Both the position numbers and the translations under genes were made by a program. A stretch of DNA of 64,000 nt from Psychroserpens sp. NJDZ02 (GTDB lineage Bacteria > Bacteroidota > Bacteroidia > Flavobacteriales > Flavobacteriaceae). The DNA lies in NCBI RefSeq assembly GCF_004843725.1, contig NZ_CP039451.1:3168001-3232000 (forward strand), given 5' to 3'. The notes under the pieces were generated by a model that saw nothing but the letters and a program-made list of their open reading frames with translations, made no database searches and was not told where the DNA came from. Of this stretch, positions 8,768 through 16,339 are shown piece by piece; positions within the stretch are counted from its first letter, which is position 1, and each line of letters begins with the position of its first letter.

Positions 8768-10585
8768 TTAAAAGAGTTTGCTTTTTTCAGCACTATTAAT
8801 ATTGATTGATTTTGAGCTTTGCATGGTCAAGTTGTCTTCAGCACTAAACAATGTCATTTCATTTGCGTATTCGTCAGATGTGGTGGATTGTCTACTAAAA
8901 TCTCCATCGATTAGATCTTTTCTGTTTTCTGACATTTCAGTCATATTACCTGATGCATTTAGCATCATGTCTTTATTTGCTATTATAGATACATTTTTGC
9001 CAGCAGACTCATCCATGTTTTCGCCAGCATTTATAGAAATGTTTTTACCTGCAGTTATATTTATGTTTTCACCAGCATTTATATTAATATCTTTTAATGC
9101 ATTTATACTAATGCTTTCTCCTGCTGTATCAATAATAATGTGATTACCTTTTTTATCAACAATGGTAATGCTTTCTCCGTTGTTTGTGTCATTGAACTCA
9201 ATAACATGTCCACTTCTAGTCTTAATAGCCTTAATATCATTAGCATTACTCTGAAAAGCACCTGCTTTTGCTCCTCCATTATACAAACTACCCATCATAT
9301 ACGGATGCTCAGCATTATCACCTTCAAAACCAACCATTACTTCTTCATTAATTTCCGGTATAAAATGGAAGCCTTTGTCTCCTCCTGCATGTGGAGTTAC
9401 AATACGTATCCAAGGCGTCATTTCTCCTGTTATTTGTTGCCATGGCATTTGCACACGTATTCTACCTAAACCATGTGGATCAGTATTTTCCATTACTATA
9501 GCAGGTTGTGTGCCGCTTTTAGGAAAGGCATTAATGTTGGTATTAGGATAAGCATCAAAATCGGCAGTAACAGCTTCAAATCTATTTTCGTAATCGCCAT
9601 TTTCTCTATTGCTATGCGTAATGCTTATGACTCTGTAGTTTGCACCTTCCACTTTTACTATATTTCCTAATTTTACGCCAGGGTTATCACTAACGCCATT
9701 CAGTTTTACTTGCTGCATTTCGATAGCTTTTTTCTGCAATTCTATACTAGAATCTAATCTTTGTTTAGCTTGTGGGTCATTATATAAGTTGTGCCATACT
9801 TTAGTTTCCTTATTGTAAATGGTATTAGATTTACTAGAAACAAAACCACTGTAACCACTGGCACCAGAGCTAATGTCTTTAGCATCTTTTTCATGCACAT
9901 CGTTTAAGAGGTAATCATTAGCATAAAATTTATAATTATGTGATTGTGGCGTAAGATTTAGGTTATATTCTTTAAGATCAAAACCATAAGTCAATACTAA
10001 TTCTTCTGTCTCAGGCGCTCCAAAGACTAACTTAGAGCCATTATAATAAAACCACTCGCCATATTGCGCCGCTAAACGACTAGCATAACTGTAAGCACTT
10101 TCTCCGTTTTGAACAGAGTAGTGCAGGGTAGCGGTGTTATTAGGTTGTATTAGGACTTCTAATTTTGATCTATCGTAGCCGCTAAAGGTACGGTCTAGTA
10201 TTTCTGCCAATGATACATCGTTATAAGAGGCATAATGTGGGCCATCATCTGCTATAAAGGATGGGCTTAAGGCGGTAATGACAACTTCGTCACCAGAACC
10301 AGCTTCATGACCTTTTATGGTGGTTATTTGTGAGACGATACCTTTAAACTCTAATGCTCTATAACCACTAAATGAAGCTAAAGAAGATGTTTGAAGTGTA
10401 ATGGTTTCTCCTAAATAATTTTTACTAGATTCTCCAAGCGCTTGAGTTAGATTTTCTAAAACGTCCATACGGCAGACAAGTTCTAGTCGGTGATGGGAAT
10501 CGATACTTTGCTGAAGTTCTATTGATTTAAATGCTGTAATTTCTGTTCCTGATATAAATATAGTTGTGTTGCTTTGTAATGCCAT
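8768..10585 (-). CDS. tssI: VgrG (TssI), T6SS spike protein
   Basis: A 605-aa VgrG: an N-terminal gp27-like part, then the gp5-like OB-fold region with DPHGLGRIRVQMPW (about residue 369) and WIRIVTPHAGGDKGFHFIPEINEEVMVGFEGDNAEHP-type conserved text, then a C-terminal beta-helix with repeating NINAGEN/NITAGKN/SINAGEN units (about residues 490-560). The trimer forms the puncturing spike on top of the Hcp tube and carries cargo at its tip. Full-length for the family. It heads the payload run; the next gene follows after 2 nt. About 80 nt separate its start from the upstream lipoprotein gene, so it may have its own promoter. Confidence 0.95.
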   Translation of the reverse strand: MALQSNTTIFISGTEITAFKSIELQQSIDSHHRLELVCRMDVLENLTQALGESSKNYLGETITLQTSSLASFSGYRALEFKGIVSQITTIKGHEAGSGDEVVITALSPSFIADDGPHYASYNDVSLAEILDRTFSGYDRSKLEVLIQPNNTATLHYSVQNGESAYSYASRLAAQYGEWFYYNGSKLVFGAPETEELVLTYGFDLKEYNLNLTPQSHNYKFYANDYLLNDVHEKDAKDISSGASGYSGFVSSKSNTIYNKETKVWHNLYNDPQAKQRLDSSIELQKKAIEMQQVKLNGVSDNPGVKLGNIVKVEGANYRVISITHSNRENGDYENRFEAVTADFDAYPNTNINAFPKSGTQPAIVMENTDPHGLGRIRVQMPWQQITGEMTPWIRIVTPHAGGDKGFHFIPEINEEVMVGFEGDNAEHPYMMGSLYNGGAKAGAFQSNANDIKAIKTRSGHVIEFNDTNNGESITIVDKKGNHIIIDTAGESISINALKDININAGENINITAGKNISINAGENMDESAGKNVSIIANKDMMLNASGNMTEMSENRKDLIDGDFSRQSTTSDEYANEMTLFSAEDNLTMQSSKSININSAEKSKLF

Positions 10586-10665
10586 AGTCTTATTATATTA
10601 TTAAAACGATACCTATAAATAAGTACGTTAAATCTATAGTTTTAGTTGTTTACTTTTGTTTTTAT

Positions 10666-11094
10666 TTAAAACTGTGTTGATTTATTATGTTTATAAGCTT
10701 CAATTGGAAGCCAAATATTGTCTTTTTGTTGGTACCAAACTTGAATAAAATGTTCTCCATCTTTTGTTTCCCAAAAGACATGTTTAATGACTATGTTTTG
10801 GTTGCTAATTTCTATTTTAGAGAAATGTTTTTTTAGAATACTACTTGGTCCCATTAAGCCATATTCTCCCAAAACAAACTCGTTATTTGAAATTGTAAGA
10901 TTGCAGGTTTTTATAGCTTTTTTATAATTTGTTTTTGATAAAAAAGGCACAGTAATTGAATCTTGTAAACATATATATATCGAGTCTAAAGTTTCTTTTT
11001 CTAAATTCGTTACAGATTTTATTTGCTTTTTTTTGCATGATAAAAATAGAAGTAAAAATGTACAGAGTAAAAAAAGGATTTTATTTTGTTTCAT
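10666..11094 (-). CDS. Small lipoprotein of unknown function near the T6SS genes
   Basis: A 142-aa protein with a lipoprotein signal: MKQNK, a Leu/Phe-rich core, and FLSC at about residue 20 followed by basic residues (KKKQ). The mature part is short and unrecognised. It lies 80 nt upstream of vgrG and 34 nt downstream of a decayed gene on the same strand. It could be a remaining immunity lipoprotein whose partner has decayed, or a structural lipoprotein. The T6SSiii lipoprotein TssQ is of similar size, but I see no sequence feature that identifies it as such. Confidence 0.55.
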   Translation of the reverse strand: MKQNKILFLLCTFLLLFLSCKKKQIKSVTNLEKETLDSIYICLQDSITVPFLSKTNYKKAIKTCNLTISNNEFVLGEYGLMGPSSILKKHFSKIEISNQNIVIKHVFWETKDGEHFIQVWYQQKDNIWLPIEAYKHNKSTQF

Positions 11095-11128
11095 TAATTT
11101 AAAAGACTTGTAAATTTAACTCCAGGAA

Positions 11129-11707
11129 TCATGGTGTTACTCTTTTTTTTATACCATGTAAATATCTATATCTAAGCTCATTTTCTATGTTCATTAATGC
11201 TTTAGTATCATCTACATAATAAGGGATTGTAAGAGTTGTTATGTTTCTTGCCGTATTAATCAGGTACATCAATTGTATGTCGGAATCCTTGTTTTAGTGT
11301 ATTATGCTTCTATCTGTATCTATGTGTGCTAAATATATATTTTTGGAGTTAAAATTTATTATATAAACAACTTCTTTATAAGGACCAATTTTTGCAATAT
11401 TTACAGTCCAATATTCATTTGTTGTTACCCATTGTATATCAAATTCTACATTAAATTCTTTGCGATGTAAGTATTCATTACTTGTAAATACTTTCTCTAC
11501 TATAGGCGAAAAAGTGTATTTGCTTCCTCATTGTTGCCAAATAACATTGTCAGCTTTTTGATGGCAAGCTTTTTTTTATAGATATGTCCAATTAGAAAAT
11601 TTCTCTCCAATAACCCAATTATATTTTCATTTTTGGCGCATAACTACTGTATTTCATCTAGGTTCTATATAAATATCGTAAAAATCTGCTTTTTTGACGT
11701 AATTCAT
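11129..11707 (-). pseudogene. Single-frame pseudogene with five nonsense codons
   Basis: On the minus strand one uninterrupted frame of 193 codons runs from ATG 11707 to TGA 11129, with no frameshift but five internal stops. These are TGA at 11654-11656, TGA at 11627-11629, TAA at 11576-11578, TGA at 11528-11530 and TAA at 11294-11296. The text between is convincingly coding, for example KYNWVIGEKFSNWTYL, DIQWVTTNEYWTVNIAKIG and YYVDDTKALMNIENELRYR. Each TGA can be read as a former TGG (Trp) and each TAA as a former CAA (Gln), so all five stops need only single G:C to A:T changes. Family not recognised. It lies between the second hcp and a lipoprotein gene, so a dead effector or immunity gene is likely. 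Confidence 0.75.
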
Positions 11708-11835
11708 CTTTTTAAGTAGTCGTAGGACAAATAGGTCAGTAAATAACAAGCTAGTCTTGTATATAGAATAAACGAAACTAATTATTAACTATTTATAGAT
11801 ATACGTTGAAAATGTTAAATACTAATTACCAAAAA

Positions 11836-12231
11836 TTACATTTTTGCTGGCCAATTATTTGTATAGGTCGTTCCTTTTATACTGACTTCTTTTGCCGAAA
11901 TAACAACACGTGTTTTTAAGGGTTGTGATCCAATAGCATCAAAATCTTCGACATAGTCCAAGCAATATGCTTCGCTAAAATCTACGGTTTTAAGGCTAGA
12001 CATGTTATCTCTTTTGTAAAAGACGATACTCCCATTTTTGGTCATGTTACTAGAAATCATCCACTCTAAAAAATCTGTTTTATTTGTGGATTCTATAAGA
12101 ATAGTTATTTGTCCTCCTCGAGGTTTTTGTGATGGGCGACCTGTATTATCAGCACCCTGGTGAAAACCGAAGGAGCACTCTAAAACATTCATTTGATCAT
12201 CATCGATATTAAGTTTAGCTAAAAACGACAT
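11836..12231 (-). CDS. tssD: Hcp-like tube protein (TssD), divergent second paralogue
   Basis: A 131-aa TssD/Hcp of the Bacteroidota type. The start at 12231 is chosen because MSFLAKLNI aligns with MAFKAKLKV of the neighbouring paralogue. Shared features are the FHQ/LHQ turn, TGRPS, PRGGQI and a C-terminal VVISAKEVSIKG matching FVISAKGIGIGN. It is roughly 40% identical by eye to the paralogue. It sits downstream of that gene beyond a hairpin, so it may be expressed at a lower level or separately. Divergent Hcps often act as cargo carriers or alternative tube rings; which applies here is unknown. Confidence 0.9.
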   Translation of the reverse strand: MSFLAKLNIDDDQMNVLECSFGFHQGADNTGRPSQKPRGGQITILIESTNKTDFLEWMISSNMTKNGSIVFYKRDNMSSLKTVDFSEAYCLDYVEDFDAIGSQPLKTRVVISAKEVSIKGTTYTNNWPAKM

Positions 12232-12262
12232 AATTTTTGGAATTAAAATGAATAAATAAAAC

Positions 12263-12296
12263 AATAAAGGGAGTAGCTGTGAGCCCTCCCTTTATT
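12263..12296 (-). terminator. Hairpin terminator or attenuator between the two hcp genes
   Basis: AATAAAGGGAG (12263-12273) pairs perfectly with CTCCCTTTATT (12286-12296) around a 12-nt loop. On the minus strand the stem is followed by a T-rich stretch. It lies 36 nt after the stop of the main hcp gene and would reduce read-through into the second hcp, giving the high main-Hcp to low second-Hcp ratio usual for this system. Confidence 0.7.
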
Positions 12297-12331
12297 TATA
12301 ATACTATATAATAATTAATAAGGAGTTTTAA

Positions 12332-12718
12332 TTAAACCCAATCATTAAGATGTTCTCCATTACCAATTCCAATTCCTTTAGCTGAAATCACGAAAGACTC
12401 AGACATTGGGTTTTTTCCAGTAGAATCAAAGTTTTCGTAATACTTAACCATGTAACCTTCTGTGAATTTTAATTCTTTAGAAGTAGAGTCACTGTCTCTT
12501 TTTAAGAAAACGATAGATCCATCTCTACGCTCAAAATTGTTAAACATCCAGTCAGAAAGACTAGTATCTGCAGTAGACTCTACAGTTAATTTAATTTTAC
12601 CTCCTCTTGTGATAGAAGAAGGTCTTCCTGTAGCGTCAGTTTCTTGGTGTAATTCATAAGAAGAATTTAAAACGTTGTACTCTTGTCCACCTACTTTAAG
12701 TTTTGCTTTGAAAGCCAT
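12332..12718 (-). CDS. tssD: Hcp tube protein (TssD), main copy
   Basis: A 128-aa protein with the standard Bacteroidota Hcp pattern: MAFKAKLKVGGQEYNVL, YELHQETDATGRPSS, TRGGKIKLTVES, LSDWMF, a central GSIVFLKRD and the end FVISAKGIGIGNGEHLNDWV. Hcp hexamers stack into the inner tube fired by the T6SS sheath. It has its own likely promoter and a hairpin directly after it, as expected for the most abundant T6SS component. Upstream on the same strand are tssN and tssG. Confidence 0.96.
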   Translation of the reverse strand: MAFKAKLKVGGQEYNVLNSSYELHQETDATGRPSSITRGGKIKLTVESTADTSLSDWMFNNFERRDGSIVFLKRDSDSTSKELKFTEGYMVKYYENFDSTGKNPMSESFVISAKGIGIGNGEHLNDWV

Positions 12719-12763
12719 AATAAAAAATATTTAATAAATTTAAAAGCCATTATTGGCATATTC

Positions 12764-12795
12764 TAAATTTAGTTACTTTGTAGAGTGGTGGCAAA
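12764..12795 (-). promoter_or_regulatory. Likely hcp promoter (-33 TTTG, -7 TAAATTTA)
   Basis: On the minus strand TTTG (12795-12792) is followed after 20 nt by TAAATTTA (12771-12764), close to the Bacteroidota consensus TTTG-N(17-23)-TAnnTTTG with one mismatch. The start codon lies about 45 nt downstream. It fits separate strong expression of hcp. Confidence 0.5.
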
Positions 12796-12846
12796 TATTT
12801 TCGATAAAAAACATCTTTATCTGTTTAAAAGCGTTTTTAATTTTAA

Positions 12847-13755
12847 TTAAATGACGTTAGTCCTTTGGCAAACAATAACATAGTCTTCTCGTATGTCGTT
12901 CGCTATTACAGTTTTAGAAAAGTTGATGTGCTTTAGTGATTTGATCCAACTTGGTTTTCTGTAAAAAATCCAACCGTGTGGTTCTTGTGTGCTATAATCC
13001 GTAAAATCTATTTGACTTTCTGGATGCCTTTCATTATAATCATTAATAAAAAAGTAAAACAGTTTTCCAAACTCCATATTTTCTGGTGCTTTCACTCTAA
13101 AGTTAGTGACATCGGCTATATCCTGTTTTTTCTGGAACTCGAAACTAATTACCAAAGGGTTTTGCAGTTCTTTCTGGGTAGGTTCTTTAACATCTACTTC
13201 TAGCGGGTAAAACCAATTTTTATATTCAGGAACTGGTATTAATAAGGAGAACTCATATAATTTATAAGATAAATAAGGAACTATAAAAATTATAGAGGAC
13301 GCTAAAAATGTATAATTGATACCATCTCTAAACTTAGTAACCACATTTAAAAAGGCGAATAACCCAATTAAAGTTATTGCAATTGTAAATAAAAACTCTG
13401 AAAAGAAATCAGACTTGTCCTCGGATAATGCTGCGAAAAATTTACGCATAATAAATAGATGTAGAATACCTAGTAGTAAAAAAATAATTTGCATTCCAAT
13501 AAAACTATTGACTGCTGTATCATTTAAAAATTTACTTGAACTAATAAATCCTACTAGAGCAAAAGAGATTAAAATAAATATAGCATATAGTATAGCTTGT
13601 TTTTTCTGCTTAGAGAAAATTTTTCTTATTTTGGTAAATAGCATCATTACTAAAGAGCCTACTATAAATAGAAGGATGCTTATTTTAAAAGCATTACCGC
13701 TTAATAAACTTGAAAGAGAACCCATTTTTTCTTTATATTTTGGTTGAAATTCCAA
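12847..13755 (-). CDS. tssN: TssN-like integral membrane protein of T6SSiii
   Basis: A 302-aa protein with about five membrane segments in the first 170 residues (near 20-40, 50-70, 85-105, 120-140 and 150-168) and a soluble C-terminal domain of about 130 residues. This layout, and its place next to tssG and hcp, matches TssN, an inner-membrane part of the Bacteroidota-specific trans-envelope complex (TssN, Q, O, P, R) that replaces TssJLM. Its start overlaps the end of tssG by 23 nt, so the two are translationally coupled. The name rests on topology and synteny more than on residue motifs. Confidence 0.75.
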   Translation of the reverse strand: MEFQPKYKEKMGSLSSLLSGNAFKISILLFIVGSLVMMLFTKIRKIFSKQKKQAILYAIFILISFALVGFISSSKFLNDTAVNSFIGMQIIFLLLGILHLFIMRKFFAALSEDKSDFFSEFLFTIAITLIGLFAFLNVVTKFRDGINYTFLASSIIFIVPYLSYKLYEFSLLIPVPEYKNWFYPLEVDVKEPTQKELQNPLVISFEFQKKQDIADVTNFRVKAPENMEFGKLFYFFINDYNERHPESQIDFTDYSTQEPHGWIFYRKPSWIKSLKHINFSKTVIANDIREDYVIVCQRTNVI

Positions 13756-14647
13756 TAGTGGAATTAGCTTTTGGATCTAAGGAGAACCCTAAATCGCCTT
13801 TTACTTCGTATTTTGTTTTTACATCAAGCTCTAAAGGTAAAAAATAACTATAAAATATTTCTAGAAATTTGTTTATTCCTTTGTCTGAAACGTAACTTTT
13901 TATTTCAGAGTTGTTTTTTAACCAAATAGTAACCTCTAAATAGGGGTGTGCTATGTGCATGCCTGAATGTTCTAAAACTGAGTTAACACCTAGTCTGTCC
14001 TCTTTTTTATTTGATTTTGATTTACTGTTTGTTTCTGTGATGTACTTGATAACAAACGAAACATTATTCTTTAATATTTTTTCTAAACTTAGACGTGTTA
14101 ATTCTAAATCACCAGCAATTTTAAAGGTATGTGGAAGTAATTTTATTAATTTTAAAAGGTAAGCACGAGGCATATCCTTGCTTAGATTCCAGAAATCTAT
14201 AAGATAGTCATCTTTTAAGCTGTAAAAATTATTTGTTAAAATACGTTCGTTCTTCTCAATATTTAATCTCTGATGAAAAAATTCGTTTTCAATTGGAGAG
14301 AAAAAAGATCTAGCTGCAGCTTCTTCTTTTTTTGTTTTAATTCTGTTAGCTGAAAAAGAGGTTGATTTATTCGTGGTTTGGGTATGAAAGACACCTTCTG
14401 GAAGGTAGTCGTATAATCCGCTTCGTGATAAATCCATACTTAGTAGATCATCTTCTAATTTAGAAATATCGATACTTAATAAGTCTCTTCTGTAGGGTCT
14501 TTGAAAGGTGCTTTTGTTATTTATTATAATTTGTTCAGATTTAAGATCAGTGCGCTCTTGTACTTCAGCAATCAAAACCTCTGTCTTGAGGTTTTGGTAT
14601 ACCGATAGTAGTTCTTTGAAAATAGATTGTAATTGTGAGGCGTCCAT
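13733..14647 (-). CDS. tssG: TssG, T6SS baseplate wedge protein (subtype iii)
   Basis: A 304-aa soluble protein. The C-terminal half contains DRLGVNSVL, resembling the RLG-x-N motif of TssG, then HPYLEVTIWLK and a predicted ferredoxin-like end. TssG binds two TssF and one TssE to form the baseplate wedge; tssE and tssF lie just across the divergent promoter. It starts 14 nt after the NlpC/P60 gene and overlaps tssN. An acidic, Lys-rich N-terminal half is poorly conserved in this subtype. The assignment is by motif, length and context. Confidence 0.75.
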   Translation of the reverse strand: MDASQLQSIFKELLSVYQNLKTEVLIAEVQERTDLKSEQIIINNKSTFQRPYRRDLLSIDISKLEDDLLSMDLSRSGLYDYLPEGVFHTQTTNKSTSFSANRIKTKKEEAAARSFFSPIENEFFHQRLNIEKNERILTNNFYSLKDDYLIDFWNLSKDMPRAYLLKLIKLLPHTFKIAGDLELTRLSLEKILKNNVSFVIKYITETNSKSKSNKKEDRLGVNSVLEHSGMHIAHPYLEVTIWLKNNSEIKSYVSDKGINKFLEIFYSYFLPLELDVKTKYEVKGDLGFSLDPKANSTIGISTKI

Positions 14648-14661
14648 TAATTAAAGAGGTG

Positions 14662-15693
14662 TTAATTATCTTCAATGATGCGTCCTGCAGATAAAAATTT
14701 TCTTGTCCAATAATCATCGTTTAAATTACTGATTTGAACTCCTCCTTTTCCATCTTTATCTCTGTTACTTGTGGAGTGTACAAACATATTGTTGTGTAGG
14801 TACATTCCAACGTGATTTAGTTTATCATTATCCTCTCCAACTCCAGTGAAAAACAGTAGATCTCCTTCAAATATTTGTCCTCTGTTTTTAAATGTATCTA
14901 CAGATTTCGATTCATATTGTTGAAGAGCGGTACGTTCTAGTCTAAATTTAAGTAACGAAGATGCTATAAATTGTGTAAAAGAAGAGCAGTCAATACCGTT
15001 TTTTGTGTTTCCACCATACAAATATGGCACATTGTCCCAGTCTTCAATTAGGTTGTAAAGTTCGATATTAGTTAAGTCTGCTGGATCTACACCTAGGATT
15101 TTTCCGTATTTTTTTTGGACTTCGGTAATAATATATGTGTCTTCTTCAGGAGTAGTAGTTGTAGATTGAGGTTCATTATAAGTAACTACAACGGTGTCTT
15201 CATCTACTTTTCCTTTTCTTTTGTTTTTCGCTAATCGTTTAATTTCTTTAGCGTACAGTTTGTCTTTTTCCTTTAACTCTTTTTCGATAGCAGCAATTCG
15301 TTCAGCTTCTTGTTTTTCAGCTACTCGTCTTTGCTTTTCAATTTCTCTATTAGCTACTTTTCGGCTATAAAGTTCTTTTTTATTTGGCTCTAGTTTAATT
15401 TCTTTTGCTAGAATTTTTGATCCTGGAGAAACGTCTATAAAGAAAATGTTAGTTGTAAAACCTTCCTTTTCAACCAATACAGTTAAAGAGCCTTCAGGTA
15501 GTTTCTGATTAAATACAAACTTACCTTCGTCATCAGATGCTTCTATGTGCTTTGTGTCTTTTATAGTAACAATCGCACCTTTAATCGGTGTAGATAATTG
15601 ATCGTCTATTACCACACCTTCAAAGTAATGGCTTTGGGCATAATTAATTAAGCAAAAAAGTAAGAGTGTAGATGTTAAAATTATTTTTTTCAT
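14662..15693 (-). CDS. Secreted NlpC/P60 peptidoglycan hydrolase with a CarboxypepD_reg-like domain
   Basis: A 343-aa exported protein: a signal peptide (MKKIILTSTLLLFCLINYAQS), a carboxypeptidase-regulatory-like beta domain (about residues 24-105), a charged Lys/Glu helical linker (about 110-165) and a C-terminal NlpC/P60 domain. The catalytic Cys is in NGIDCSSFTQF (about residue 237) and the His in LNHVGMYLHNNMFVH (about residue 294). Such enzymes cut stem peptides in peptidoglycan. It is the first gene of the minus-strand T6SS operon and lies 14 nt before tssG. A housekeeping hydrolase that opens the wall for T6SS assembly is likely, as known in other T6SS types. It is unlikely to be a cargo because it has a Sec signal. 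Confidence 0.85.
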   Translation of the reverse strand: MKKIILTSTLLLFCLINYAQSHYFEGVVIDDQLSTPIKGAIVTIKDTKHIEASDDEGKFVFNQKLPEGSLTVLVEKEGFTTNIFFIDVSPGSKILAKEIKLEPNKKELYSRKVANREIEKQRRVAEKQEAERIAAIEKELKEKDKLYAKEIKRLAKNKRKGKVDEDTVVVTYNEPQSTTTTPEEDTYIITEVQKKYGKILGVDPADLTNIELYNLIEDWDNVPYLYGGNTKNGIDCSSFTQFIASSLLKFRLERTALQQYESKSVDTFKNRGQIFEGDLLFFTGVGEDNDKLNHVGMYLHNNMFVHSTSNRDKDGKGGVQISNLNDDYWTRKFLSAGRIIEDN

Positions 15694-15837
15694 TGTAAGT
15701 AGTATGATTTAAGGTGTTACTGTCTGTTTTAATTTAATAATTAATAAAATTATATAAAAAAAACTTATTGTGATTTGGATTTCGATGAAATGCAATAAAA
15801 CAAGTATAAAAAGATGTATTTTTAAAAGTATATAAAT

Positions 15838-15845
15838 TATATTTG
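15838..15845 (+). promoter_or_regulatory. -7 element of the tssE-tssO operon in the divergent T6SS gap
   Basis: TATATTTG exactly matches the Bacteroidota -7 consensus TAnnTTTG and lies 56 nt before the tssE ATG. No good -33 TTTG is seen at the right distance. The whole gap (15694-15901) is AT-rich and must carry promoters for both T6SS operons; neither of the palindromes described elsewhere in the window occurs here. Confidence 0.5.
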
Positions 15846-15901
15846 AATTCCTCTTTTTTTTTAAAATGTTAGGTCTATATTAGTTGCTCAATTTTATTTT
15901 A

Positions 15902-16333
15902 ATGAATAATACGTATTATAAATTACCTATAAACGCTGAGGCGTTGATAAAAAGTAAAAATCATTCGACTTGTGATTTGTCAACCTCAATAGCTAACAAT
16001 ATCCATTTGATAGCGACGTCTTATTTTGGAGAATGTACTTTTGATGATTCTTATGGTTGTTCCATATGGAATATTGATTTTGACAATCTAAAAAGCACCA
16101 ATAAATTAAAATCTCTAATTGAAGAATCTCTATTTGATTCTCTAAAAATACACGAAAAAAGATTAACAAATGTATCAATTACTGTTAAAATTAAACAAGA
16201 AGAATTAAACCCTAACGGACAAAATAATAGAATTAAAAAGAGAGTCGATATTCGTATTAAAGGTAAGATTAAAAAAATTGATGAAAATTTTTCTTACGTC
16301 GAGTATTTTTTTATCGGACCATTATCATATTAA
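15902..16333 (+). CDS. tssE: TssE-like gp25 baseplate protein
   Basis: A 143-aa protein starting at ATG 15902; a TTG six codons upstream is less likely. It has the gp25/GPW pattern: SIANNIHLIATSYFGECTFDDSYG near residues 26-50, where classical TssE has an ERL-type motif, and a C-terminal VDIRIKGKI strand. TssE sits in the baseplate and nucleates sheath assembly. It is the first gene of the plus-strand operon, 6 nt before tssF. Confidence comes from size, fold pattern and position. Confidence 0.8.
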   Translation: MNNTYYKLPINAEALIKSKNHSTCDLSTSIANNIHLIATSYFGECTFDDSYGCSIWNIDFDNLKSTNKLKSLIEESLFDSLKIHEKRLTNVSITVKIKQEELNPNGQNNRIKKRVDIRIKGKIKKIDENFSYVEYFFIGPLSY

Positions 16334-16339
16334 TAAGTA

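Noticed and set aside
10666..11094. Assigning the small lipoprotein as TssQ
   Set aside because: Only size and lipidation fit; it lies in the payload region beside a dead gene, where immunity lipoproteins are equally likely.
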